A model generated the notes under the pieces. The model was not told the origin of the DNA and did no database searches. It saw only the letters and a program-made list of their open reading frames with translations. A stretch of 64,000 bases of DNA, from assembly GCA_019054805.1 (NCBI GenBank), contig JAHQIY010000004.1, forward strand, positions 1,364,001 through 1,428,000, given 5' to 3'. Every line of letters begins with the position of its first letter. The first letter of the stretch is position 1. The position numbers and the translations under genes were made by a program. This stretch comes from Brachionus manjavacas. Lineage: Eukaryota; Rotifera; Eurotatoria; Ploima; Brachionidae. Positions 1 through 9,654 of this stretch are shown in pieces.

Positions 1-305
1 TAATTCTCTAAGATTGAGGAATGAGATTAAATTGTGACGTTTTCTCATAGTTGACTCTAGCTTGATGATGAGATTTGGACAAAACGGTTTGTCATAATCG
101 TCTGGAGCTTCCTTCCAATTTTGGTGCTATAGTTCAAGATTTTGATTTTTATGGTCACCTCACAATCATTTATTTGTTGTAAAAATAATTAATTAGTCAA
201 AAAAGTATTTTTGTCACTCAAATCATTATTTTATCAGTCAATAAGTTTATTTGTCATCAAATGTAGTTTTTTTGTCAGTCCATTAATTGATGGCCTTAGG
301 AAATT
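1..305 (+). repeat. Dispersed repeat with an inverted partner at 31.5 kb
   Basis: Bases 1-128 match the reverse complement of 31530-31660 at roughly 90 percent or better, and the stretch around 275-296 matches 31500-31520. The left copy holds an extra 120 bases or so (about 130-250) rich in TTTGTCA/AGTCA motifs that the right copy lacks. No coding capacity is visible. The two copies lie in opposite orientation, as expected for two insertions of one non-autonomous DNA element. The window edge cuts the left copy, so its true end is unknown. Confidence 0.6.
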
Positions 306-604
306 AATAAAATGATGAAATTTTAGTCTTTTGTTATTTTAAATTTTTTATTTATTTGACAAAAATTTAAAAGTGAATTTTTTTTAAATTCTTTATTAAG
401 AACAAAAGCAATAAAATACTTTTTAATTGATTAAATCCGTCTAATTTGATTATAATAAGCTAGCATAAGTTACTCCAGTTTATTTTTTTTTGAATCTTAT
501 AAAAATTTTTGAAAATACATTTAAAGAGACAAAAAAATATCCAAATTAATGATTAAGCAAATGAAAATTTATTTCTATTTGAAAATTCTAGCAAAAAATT
601 CAAA
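306..604. other. AT-rich spacer, nothing recognised
   Basis: Poly-A and poly-T runs with no coding frame and no repeat that I could match elsewhere in the window. Confidence 0.5.
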
Positions 605-1434
605 TCAAAATTTAAAATAAAGCTCCTCAATTGTGTAATACTTCATATATTTTAATAGCAATGTATATTCTTCATACTTAATAAGTATTTTTTGAACTCC
701 CCTTTTTAATAATAAAAAAAAAATTGTCATCAAAATCGGAAGCGAAACAAAACTTAGGAAATTTGTCGCAACAGACAATGAATATCCCGCGATTCTGGCT
801 ATATCATCTATTGAATTTGCAACAGTTATTCCGATAGCTGGCAGGGTACTATTAATTGTATATATTATCCATTCTTTTAAACCATCTATATCTCTTATAT
901 TCGATTGATCAAAGAGCGAATCTAGAATTTTGATTGTTTTATCTTGATCTATTTGATCAAATATTTTATTGATTTTCTGTATTTTTTCACAATTACCGGA
1001 AATCAGACTTGGATCTGTTCTCAATCTATCTTTTAATTCTTTAATTCCAAATTTTTCGAAGAATTCCTGCTTATAGGATTTATCTTTAATTCATCCAGAA
1101 AATGTTGAATGTTAGTATTATTGTTGTCCTGAAAACCGGTCGTATCAAAAAAATTAATTGTATACTCCAAGTTTTCTTTAATAAGTTTATGCTGGAACTT
1201 GGCTCTTTCAATTAGGACTTTACATCCTTTTGCATCTGCACTTACTTTTGCTGCATTATCTTCATTATTTAAAATACCTCGAAATGCATTCAAAAATGAA
1301 CTTTTTCCACTTCAAGTCTTTCCAATGATAGCAATATTCAGACAATCAGAAAAACTCGTCACCATTTCAAGATCACTTAAAATTTTACCAAGCACTATTT
1401 CGCTTTGTTCATTTGCTTCAAGATGTTTGTCCAT
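605..1434 (-). pseudogene. Broken IRG/dynamin-like GTPase gene
   Basis: The minus strand encodes MDKHLEANEQSE at 1434, then LNIAIIGKT-stop-SGKSSFLNAF, a P-loop (G1, GxxxxGKS) in which the codon expected to be Gly is TGA, about position 1313. A DTTGF (G3, DxxG) follows near 1140. About 1085 the frame shifts by one; the second frame (DKSYKQEFFEKFGIKELKDRLRT) runs to the stop at 605. The C-terminal part has a helical segment and a hydrophobic stretch (FVSLPILMTIFFLLL). A G4 TKxD motif is not seen and the G domain looks about 100 residues short, so an internal deletion is likely. Immunity-related GTPases are cytosolic or membrane-acting defence GTPases in animals. The family call rests on the P-loop context SGKSSFLNA plus the C-terminal shape; a related large GTPase is possible. 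Confidence 0.5.
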
Positions 1435-2484
1435 ATTTTCTTTAATTTTTATTCCTATAAATTAAATGTTCGCTATTATTAGGTAAAAAAAATAAGAAAA
1501 CTTGTGAAAAAAATTTATTTTATACACTAAACATGACTTTTATCTATTGAAAGTCAACAATATTTATAATCATAATGCATTGATAAAATTTTAATTTCAA
1601 TTTATTTAGGAATTATTTCAAATAATTCTGTTGAACAAAATGGCAAAAATATGAAGATAAACTTTATCGTGTTTTAAAAAAATTGATAAACATGCTTTGG
1701 GAAAAACTTAAAGTAAAAAAATAAGAAATAAAATAAAACGTAATTATTAAAAAAAAATGCATAAAAATAGAATTTGGATTGAAAAAAGAACTAAAACAAT
1801 TAAAGATAAATATAATTTTTTCAAAGAAAAAAACTAACTTTTAATATTTAAAATGAACACTGTTTATTGTTAATATTAAAAGTGATTTTTATTTAAATTT
1901 GAAAAAAAATAAGCTTCTTTTCAAACACTCAGAAAATGGTTTGAAAATTAAGCATTTTGAATTTTGAGAATTTCGACTGTGGCTTAAAACAAACTTTTTT
2001 TTTAACGAAATATGTTAAATTATTTTTAATAGTCCTTGATAATAGTCTAAGATTATTTAAAAATATTTTAAAAGGTTATTATTCTATGATTGATTCTTTT
2101 AATATTTTAAATAGAATAAGACTCTTTTTATGCTAATACTTTGCGAATAAAATTTTTTAAATATTTTTATCTTAAAATAACTAATATAATCAAAAAAAAA
2201 TAAAAATCAAATTTTCCATTTTTTTTTGTAATTTTTCTATTAAAAAGAAAATACTTTTAATTATTTAATTAATCAGAAATCTATTTTGAATTAGTTATTT
2301 TTTAATTATGCTTGAATTTTTTATATTTTTTAATTATGTAATAATCTTTAAGACAATTTGTAAAGATGATGCTTGTATTTAAAAAAGAATATTCGAGAAT
2401 ATTTTTTTATTTTAAAAAATTTGAATAATTTTATAATTGTGGGATGTTTCAAATATTTTTTTCAGTTTCAAAAAAAAAATGATT
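1435..2484. other. AT-rich spacer
   Basis: Low-complexity AT sequence. Bases 2440-2485 resemble a short piece of the module repeated at 13.8, 52.6 and 54.5 kb. No gene seen. Confidence 0.4.
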
Positions 2485-3900
2485 TTAGGTTAATTTATTT
2501 ATTTATTTATTCAATGAACGCCTTGTAGGCGATGTAGAAAAAAAAAAAAAATAAAATTAATTATCTTAAGAAAAAAGAATTGAAACATCCGATAATTTTA
2601 ATTTTAAATGTTAATATTTATTACTTTATTTTGATTTCAATTATTATTTTTCTTTTTTTTACTATTTTTCTTTTCTCTTTTCTCTTCCTTTTTTTTTTTT
2701 AGATAAATTTTTTCGAAACCGGTTTACCGAGTCGATCCAGGAGGCAATCAATTCAAGTTAGGAGATTTCAATACACTACACTCAACGATGGATGTAAATG
2801 GTATGTACTTATCGCCTTTTTTGTTAGTAGCTTTTTGTTAATTCTACTAGCATTTTTCTGTAAGTTTCCTTTTCGATTTTTTCTAGGCATTTTCGTATTG
2901 AGTCTCTTATTCCATTATTATTATCTCGTTTAGATAGTTCCTTCATTTTAAGGTTAAGTAGTGGAATTAAGACATTATAATCAAGTTCATCACATATTAA
3001 ATACTCAGCTTTTTCTTTAGGCTGGATTTGTTGCTTAAATTTTTTATCTCAGTTTCGCATTCTTCTAATATTTCAAGTATTTTTTTTGTCAGGTCATTAT
3101 TTCCATGTCTTTTTAAAAACCCTAGTTTTTCTTTCATCACATTTTGCTTCATACTTTCAAGACAAAGAGCTAAAAGAAGATTTTTAGAACGCGAGCTTTT
3201 ATTTAAGTTCAACATTCTTTTGATAATTGTGTTCTCTGTTGTTTGTAATTTTTTTATCTCTATACTATTAATTGGATATTTTTCTAATCCATTTAATAAA
3301 ACAGGTCTGACAAATACTTTATAAAGATGGATTTTTATTTTCACATTTAGTTGTTGATTTTCAGTTTTGAGATATTTAATTGATGCCATCGCCTTAAAGG
3401 CTGATTTAATGCGATTATCAATTTCGTCTTGGTTATTGTTTTTCCTGTTTAGATACACGCCAAGGTATTTTATATTTTCAACAACATTTATTTCTTCATT
3501 GTACATCTTTGGCTTTCTTTCTATTTTTTTTTCTTTTTCCGAATATTATGAGTTGCGTTTTGTCTGAATTAAATTTTATTTCATTTCTAATTCCATATTT
3601 TTCGCAGATATCTAATGCTTCTTGAAGTTCTTTGATGTTTGACATTAGGAGGAATATCATCAGCATGAAAGACTATTTCTGTATTAAGGCCATGTATCTT
3701 TGTACCCAGATTTTTTGATTCTATTCATTAATAAGGTCTTGGACGTATATTGAGAATAGGTTAGGTGTTAGAGTACCACCTTGTTTAACTCGAATGGTTG
3801 TTCTGAATAGTGAGCTAAAATTTTTTCCATTCATTACTAAGGCCATTGAGTCAACATAATAATTTTTTAGACATCTCCATATTGAGGGTTCTTTTTATGG
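2485..3900 (-). mobile_element. LINE (non-LTR retrotransposon), 5'-truncated and decayed
   Basis: Reading down from 3900 the minus strand shows reverse transcriptase pieces: VKQGGTLTPNLFSIYVQDLI (block with QGxxLSP-like motif), FHADDIP (the YADD catalytic box, here HADD), FNSDKTQLIIFG, then a 169-codon frame at 2997-3506 that starts MYNEEINVVENIKYLGVYL, the usual RT thumb region. At least two frame breaks (near 3640 and 3510) and a stop near 3728 separate these. Coding likeness continues to about 2815. The 3' end is a CGCC/GGCG hairpin at 2519-2532 followed on the minus strand by an AATAAATAAATA tail at about 2485-2505. No endonuclease domain remains. Confidence 0.7.
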
Positions 3901-4499
3901 GCCTTTAAATTAGCTAAAAAAATTAATTAAAAACATTGACTTAATATGTAAAAACAAGACTTGGACGCGCTTTTTGACTAATCGATTAAATGACGCAATT
4001 TGCTAAAAATTGAGAAATGTAAGGTAATGGAGCTCAACAGTTTAGGCCAAGCTTAACTCTCAAACACAATACCCCTCCTGTGTTGTAATTGGAGTATCAG
4101 ACTGAGTTGAAACTTTTGTTATTGGAAAAAGTTCATTATTTAAAGGTCCAATTGAATTTCTTTCAAAAGCTGGTAAGGCTTTTTTACGCTGATTTCTAGA
4201 AGTATTTTTTTCGATTCTTAAATCAAGTGTTGGGAAAGTTAGTATTTCAATATTCATAAGTAAAATTTTCACCTTCTATTTGGTTTTGGTGAGGTGATCA
4301 ATTTATCTTTGATTCTCATGAATTAATTCTGCTACTGTCTGCAATAAATAAGTTGCTTTAAAAAGTCAATATGAAAATTTTTGATTGAAGAACACAAAAA
4401 AAATTAAATTGCTCCTATAGATAGAAATTTCAAATTCGACTTTCGGCATACCAATCTTGATCTTATAGCGTCATCATGTGATTTAAAAGCTAAATTTAA
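3901..4499. other. Unassigned sequence before a LINE
   Basis: A 70-codon minus-strand ORF at 4060-4272 is open but matches nothing I recognise, and its plus strand may be remnants of LINE ORF1. No firm feature. Confidence 0.3.
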
Positions 4500-6440
4500 A
4501 ATGGAAAGCGAACCCAAGCGAAATTCAACGTTGGAATTTTAAGAATTCAGTCAAACTGAATCTTAAAACGTTTGAGAAACCTATACAGCAATTTATAATT
4601 TTTCTTCGAGCAAAATAATGATTATAAGGTTCCAACACGCCTTTCCCGCTGCGATTGCTTGTTGATCTCCCACAAGATTTCAAAAAGGAATTACTTGGAG
4701 ACTTTTTCAGAAGAAACATTTAAAGAAAGATAAGTTAAAAACGGTGTAAAACGAGTAAAAGTTCCATTCCCGAAGGATCTAATCAGTTAGTTAGAAATTT
4801 CACTGTTCCAACAATTCTATACAGATTACAGCGCGTAATTTCAATTAATGGACAGAAAAAAAATTGCTTCTCCTGGAATGGCGAAGGTTACAACATTGCT
4901 AGATGTCCTATTAAAAACCAAGATTTTGAAAACTGTAATCAAAAAAGACATTTGACTCAGAAATGCTCTTTAACTGAGAGGCTTAAATCGATTAAACGAG
5001 CAAAAATCGACTATAGCGAACTAGCTATTCAGGAAGAAGAAGAAGAAATTTCTCAAATAGAAAAAAAACATGTTGGACATGATAATCAAAACTCGATAGT
5101 TCCCAAATAAAGAGTCAAAAAATGAATAATCTCTTTTTTCTGTCACAGTCCAGTCAATTAAGTATGCATATCTTTATTTATGCAATGTACAGAACAATGT
5201 AGGGATATTTTTAAATGTCCCTACATTGTCCTATCAGTTAATCTTAATAAAGGTTCTGAACAAATAAATTGCTCAAATTTGCAAAAATTAAGAGATCAAA
5301 TTATTAATCCATCAAATTACCTTTTTACCAATGTTCAAACAAGTAGGAAGTATGTCTCAGAATCCGACGATTCACAAACTGCAGAGTCGAAATAAAGATA
5401 ACAATAAAGAAAACACTGAACTTAATGACGTATTTCAAGACAACAATTTCGGACTCACTTCAAATGAAAACAAAACCGATTTAATACAAAAACAGTCCAG
5501 TTAAATATCCATTGAAGAAGAATCTATCAAGTCAGTCTTTTAAGAACAGGTTTGTAATTAAAAATTCGAATTTTTTTCCCTTACCTAGTAGGGCTCATCT
5601 CTTAGAATATTTTTTAGCTCAAAAATGTTCGTACATTGTTTTGCTCAATGAATTAAAGATAGATTTGAGTGAGACAAATTTTCATCTTGATTTTCACAAT
5701 TATCAGTTCGTTACAAAACCACGCAACAATATCGAGGAATAGTAGCTATTTTAATTAAAGAAGGAATTGAATTTAAACAAGATATTTCTAATGAGAAATT
5801 CAATTCCGAACTCGTTGGTATAAAACTAAATTTAGGAAAGAATAATGCATTATTCATTATAATCCGCACAATCTGCTATGAATTTTGAGCTTTTAAAAAT
5901 GTAGAAACAAAATTATGGGTGGCGATCTAAACGTCAGAACAAAGCAAATAGGCTGCGTAGGGGAATATGAAAAAGGTATAATTCTGGAAAGAATAATCAA
6001 TGAGTTAGTCTTTTCATTTATCAATTATAGGCGCCCTCCTTTCAATATTTTTAATAACAATTACTTTGAAATTCTTGATCTTTTTTTAGTTTCATCTTCA
6101 TTAATTGACAAAATTACCGACTTTAATGTCTGAAATTGCCAAGACATGACTTGTCACCATTTACCAATCGAAGCATCAATTTCTATGGGCCAACAATTAG
6201 AAAATAAATCAGCAGCTAAAAAATTTAACAATAAGAAAGCAAACTGGCAATTATAACCAAAACCAGTTTTCTCCAGAACATTATTATTCTGGTAAAAGAA
6301 CGTAGGAAAGAAAGACGAAAATTCAAAAAAACTCGCTATCAAAAGCTCAAGCAAAAATTAAATTAACCTACATAATTTCTGTAATCAAAATTGGTTTGAT
6401 TTTATCAAAAGATGGGAAAAAACCCATTAACAAGTAGACC
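4500..6440 (+). mobile_element. LINE ORF1 and endonuclease region, broken
   Basis: Plus-strand frames show an ORF1-like protein with a zinc knuckle near 4935-4970 (CNQKRHLTQKC with a further upstream Cys), then separate endonuclease-type pieces: LAQKCSYIVLLNELKIDL (5610-5670), MGGDLNVRTKQIG (5915-5953), EILDLFLVSSS (6070-6105) and a TCHHLPIEASI piece (6148-6180) that resembles the C-terminal SDHxPI box of APE-type endonucleases. A basic region (KERRKFKKTRYQKLKQK) follows to about 6360. Zinc-knuckle ORF1 plus APE endonuclease is the layout of CR1/Jockey-group LINEs. At least six stops or shifts interrupt it; the RT is not present downstream in continuity. Confidence 0.65.
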
Positions 6441-6511
6441 TTTTTGGAAAAAAAAAAATAAATTAAGAACAAAAAAAGAATAATACCAAACATTCATTAA
6501 TTTTTTTTCCC

Positions 6512-6620
6512 CAGCCGTTTTTCAATCGCGACCAACCTAAACGAGGGCTTGTTTTGAAGCTTAGAGCCTGCTGAACAGATTCCAACTTTCAATATGTTGG
6601 TCGCTGTTGAAAAACGTTTT
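6512..6620. repeat. Short inverted-repeat element (MITE-like)
   Basis: Arms at 6516-6536 and 6596-6616 are 21 bp and match with two mismatches (CGTTTTTCAATCGCGACCAAC on the left). The 59-bp spacer has no frame. I found no target-site duplication. The 300 bases after it are plain AT-rich sequence. Confidence 0.5.
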
Positions 6621-6929
6621 CTGTGTAACTTCAAAGTTCAGAATTAAATTAAAATTTAGTTTTAATAATTAATTATAATTTTAAAATTTTTCATGGTGTT
6701 CGGCCATGTCGGCCAAATATTGGACATGTAAAAAATAACTATTTATTTTTTTCTTAAAACAAATCTCATAAAATTTTTAATGGATAGAAACATACACTTA
6801 TATCAAGGGATAAGTGTAAAAATTTAAAATCATGTATGAAAAGAATCAATTTTGTATTTGAAAAAAATTTAAAATTTAACCATAATTTTTTTTTTATTTA
6901 AGAATCTTTTTTATTTATCTTCTTTTTTT

Positions 6930-7345
6930 ATTTTAAAAAAATTAGATCGAGCTGAGGAAGTAGAAAAAGAAAGAAACAATGAAATGGAAAGGCGAAAATT
7001 GGGACAGAAAATATTAAGAGTTAAACGCGAAAAAGAAGAGCAAGAGTTGAGTAAAATTGCCATTGAAAAACGAAAGTAAAAAATTGAGGACGCTTTGACT
7101 AAAAAGCGTATTTTGGGAAAAATTCGCCAAGACAAGAGAAAGAAACAATAGAACAAACACAAGAAGCCCAGCGTTTACTGTTGTAACAAAAAAAAGGTCT
7201 TGAAAAAAAAGTCGAGACAGCCAGGAATTCAAGAATAGCCAGAATTCAATTTAGATATGTAGACGGTTCGTGTGCTAGCGTCAACCCGCCCGACCCCTCC
7301 GACTCTTCAGTTGTTAACTGTTTTTGGCTTGGAGGAATACATGAA
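6930..7345 (+). pseudogene. UBXN1-like (UBX domain) gene fragment, broken
   Basis: The plus strand encodes LDRAEEVEKERNNEMERRKL, then KREKEEQELSKIAIEKRK-stop-KIEDALTKK, RILGKIRQDKRKK, and in another frame ARIQFRYVDGS. This is the order seen in UBXN1 (SAKS1) proteins: an acidic/basic coiled coil with an EKIRxDK box, a linker, then the first strand of the UBX domain (xRIQxRxxDGS). UBXN1 binds ubiquitin chains and the p97/VCP ATPase. Here there is an in-frame TAA at about 7078, a frame change between 7135 and 7200, and the rest of the UBX domain after about 7270 is not recognisable. A pyrimidine-rich tract and TTAG just before 6946 look like a splice acceptor, so this is more likely a captured or decayed genomic exon than a processed copy. 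The N-terminal UBA domain is absent. Confidence 0.5.
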
Positions 7346-7375
7346 GGCAATTTAGGTTCTATGGCTTTAATTTTT

Positions 7376-7540
7376 TTAGTAGTCTACAACATCTCTAAAG
7401 CATTTATCTAGAAAAAAAATATCTCCTTCTTCATTTAAATCGTTTAAATCATCACTTTTTTTCATTTCTAATCTCAAAATCTCTACATCATTTTTAGTTG
7501 CTTCCTTAAGCCCTTTGTAATGTTCGAAGTTTTCCCGAAA
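7376..7540 (-). mobile_element. LINE fragment, inverted relative to the next
   Basis: The minus strand encodes KGLKEATKNDVEILRLEMKK and then FFLDKCFRDVVDY. The last piece resembles the segment just before the RT of the LINE at 28.3 kb (LLNKCFQDVF). It faces the plus-strand RT fragment that begins at the same place. Confidence 0.45.
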
Positions 7541-7565
7541 GCGTGGAAAACTTCGAACATTACAA
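7515..7565. repeat. Perfect 21-bp inverted repeat at a LINE junction
   Basis: TTGTAATGTTCGAAGTTTTCC at 7515-7535 is followed, after a 9-base spacer, by its exact reverse complement at 7545-7565. The right arm is LINE coding sequence (KTSNITMIQKK begins within it). Confidence 0.85.
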
Positions 7566-7990
7566 TGATTCAAAAAAAGGCCTCTAACTTAAAAGATCCT
7601 TTAAATTATAGACCAATTTGTATTACGAGTTGTTTAGGAAAGTTACTGGAGCAAATAGTTTATTCAAGATTATACAACTTTTGGAACATAATTCATTCCT
7701 TATCCAGGAGCAATCTGGATTTAGGAAACACCGGCGAACATTAGATAATCTATTCTTTTTAATTCAAAAAATTGTGGATTCATTTAATAGAAAAAAAAGA
7801 GCTTGCGGCCTTTTTTTTGATATTTCTAAAGCCTTTGGTTTGGTTTGACATGAAGGTTTATTTTTTAAATTGATCAAAATGAATCCACCTCATTACTTGA
7901 CTAACTGGATTAGATCACTTTTAGATAGTAGGACATTAAAGGTAAATGTGAATGACCACTTGAGCGAAGAATATCAGATAACGACAAATT
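7541..7990 (+). mobile_element. LINE reverse transcriptase fragment
   Basis: Plus-strand frames read WKTSNITMIQKK, LNYRPICITSCLGKLLEQIV (RT block with PISL-like motif), QEQSGFRKHRRTLDNLFFLI and GLFFDISKAFGLV (the FDxxKAFD catalytic box with Gly for the second Asp), then HEGLFFKLIKMNPPHYLTNW. One frame change near 7690-7700 and a TGA near 7848 break it, and it stops before the YADD box. Confidence 0.75.
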
Positions 7991-8007
7991 TAAAGCATAA
8001 TTAACAT

Positions 8008-8772
8008 GTACTGGATTTCGAGAAATTTAAAGCTGAAAGTATTGAACAAGGATGGTGTGCGGTCGATATAGGGGTGGGGGAATCTATTTTCTTAGGTTGT
8101 ATTTACCGACCAGAATTTCTCAGAAGAAATGGAGCTCTTTTTTTATGAACATCTTTATCACAATAAAGATTAAATGGATGATGAAATAAATTAATCTTTA
8201 TATTTGGTGGGATTTTTGGTAATTGTTAAAAAAAATTCCAAAGTTTAATAATTATCAGTAATTTGTTCCAATAGTAACTAAGACATCTGAACTTGCTGAT
8301 GAGTTTATTAGGACGTTAAATCCTAACTTTCTGACACAACATGTAAATTTAAAAACATTCCAGATAAAAACAGTGTGAAGTGTTGTACATGACTAACAAT
8401 TTGGATCTGGTAATAACAGATGGAAGGGAGAATATTAGGAGACGCAGAGAGTGGTCATGTAAGCATACGCTGGAACTATCAACAATCATCGATACTAAAA
8501 GAAGGATATAAGCAAAGAGAGTATAACAGTATTAAATATGATTATTACAAAGGAGATTTCAAGGTTATGAGGGCGTACTTGAGGAAAAAAAAACTAGGAA
8601 GGATCCTAGCTGCAATTAATGTATTGGAGCAATTTAATATATTTATAAAAGTAAATGAAAATGTTTGCGGTAAATTCTGAAAGAAAGTTTCAGTAGTGGA
8701 AACCTCGCTATAACAGCTTGGCGAGCCATTAGGCTCGTTGCAGATTATTTATAGTAATAATAATAATAACTT
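8008..8772 (+). mobile_element. LINE endonuclease fragment with a 3' tail
   Basis: The frame at 8010-8120 encodes IEQGWCAVDIGVG and IFLGCIYRPEF, a typical APE-endonuclease strand. Later pieces are LTQHVNLKTFQIK (8333-8372), LVITDG (8408-8425) and ESGHVSIRWNY (8447-8480), the last standing where SDHxxI does in other elements. An ORF at 8420-8680 continues this. Bases 8690-8772 form a 3' end with a GAGCC/GGCTC hairpin and a (TAA)n tail. The RT is missing, so this is an internally deleted copy. Confidence 0.65.
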
Positions 8773-9222
8773 TTTTTTTTTTGTAATTGATAATTATTTG
8801 GTAGTTTTACATTACAGTTTTTAGAAAAAATTTTAGATTTGAAGTAATTTTAAAAGACACCTGAAACAGCCGTAAAAGGCTGTGTTTTTATTTTCTGCTC
8901 TTCCATGCACATCGTTACACTATAAAAAAATTTTTTTTTTTGAAAAACATATATATTTCATGGAACAAAATTTTTTTGAAAATTTGATCAAAAAATTTGT
9001 AATTAAGAGTTTTAAGTTTAATAATAGTTTTAAACTTTATAGAAGAGGGGAGTATTTAAAAATTTCAGACCAAGAGTAATTTTTCTGACAGAGAAGCGAA
9101 GGAAAGAGGCTTTTGCTTCGTGGCTTTGTGGAAAATTTTTCAAAATTTAGATAATCCTTAAACCATCGAATAGTGATCAAATTTTTTGATCTTAGATAAA
9201 AAAATACAAATAAATTTCCTTG
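8773..9222. other. Spacer with one strong hairpin
   Basis: ACAGCC-GTAAAA-GGCTGT at about 8865-8882 is a 6-bp stem followed by a T run. An ORF at 8882-9079 has no recognisable domain and poor codon character. No gene supported. Confidence 0.4.
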
Positions 9223-9259
9223 TTAAAAATATTTTATTAATGTTAAATATTTGTATAAT

Positions 9260-9568
9260 TTAACAGTGTCTGCACTTGTGGCTGCCACCGCCACCGCCGC
9301 CGCCACCTCCACCACCTTTGTACTTATGATGATGATGATGGGACATGTGGCCCCCACCACCACCGCCTCCGCCTCCTCCTGAACCTCCTCCTCCGCCACC
9401 TCCGCCGAAGCCGCCTCCACCTCCACCTCCGCCTGAGCCTCCTCCTCCGCCACCTCCGCCGAAGCCGCCACCTCCACCACCTCCCTTGAGCTTTGGAACT
9501 GCCGCTCCTTGGCTAATCACACTCACGATGGCAATTAGAAAAAAAGTCAAATAAAAATTGATTCTCAT
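9260..9568 (-). CDS. Secreted glycine-rich protein
   Basis: A 102-codon frame in one exon. Residues 1-23 are a clear signal peptide (MRINFYLTFFLIAIVSVIS then QGAA), so the product should be exported. The mature part is almost all glycine: blocks of 7-10 Gly separated alternately by Phe and Ser, then HMSHHHHHKYK, another Gly block and a terminal SHKCRHC. His-rich and Cys/His ends could bind metal; that is inference. Such proteins occur in cuticles, adhesives and some antimicrobial peptides, but none can be named here. The ATG lies 86 bases after the stop of P2X gene A. A TATAAAAAG on the minus strand is about 40 bases upstream of the ATG, and AATAAA follows the stop at about 9232-9237. The plus-strand proline ORF over it is its shadow. 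Confidence 0.7.
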   Translation of the reverse strand: MRINFYLTFFLIAIVSVISQGAAVPKLKGGGGGGGFGGGGGGGGSGGGGGGGGFGGGGGGGGSGGGGGGGGGGHMSHHHHHKYKGGGGGGGGGGGSHKCRHC

Positions 9569-9606
9569 TTGGATTATTTTTTTGCTGATTTAAGAAAAAA
9601 ATGATT

Positions 9607-9615
9607 CTTTTTATA
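9607..9615 (-). promoter_or_regulatory. Possible TATA box of the glycine-rich gene
   Basis: Minus strand TATAAAAAG, about 40 bases before the ATG at 9568. A TTTTTTTCTTAAATCAG tract lies between it and the ATG, which could also be a trans-splice acceptor. The P2X A poly-A signal (AATAAA, 9624-9629) sits just upstream. Confidence 0.35.
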
Positions 9616-9654
9616 GGCAAAATTTTATTAAATTTTCAAGTCAATTTGCTTCAA

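Noticed and set aside
2703-2800. Exon-like block: long pyrimidine tract plus TAG before it, GTATGT after it
   Set aside because: It falls in the 3' part of the minus-strand LINE, and the frame continues into hydrophobic noise; no partner exon.
8882-9079. 65-codon ORF after a hairpin
   Set aside because: Phe/Lys/Asn-rich with no domain; no support for a gene.
9345-9554. Plus-strand proline-rich ORF
   Set aside because: Exact antisense of the glycine codons of the secreted protein gene; no start context or signal of its own.
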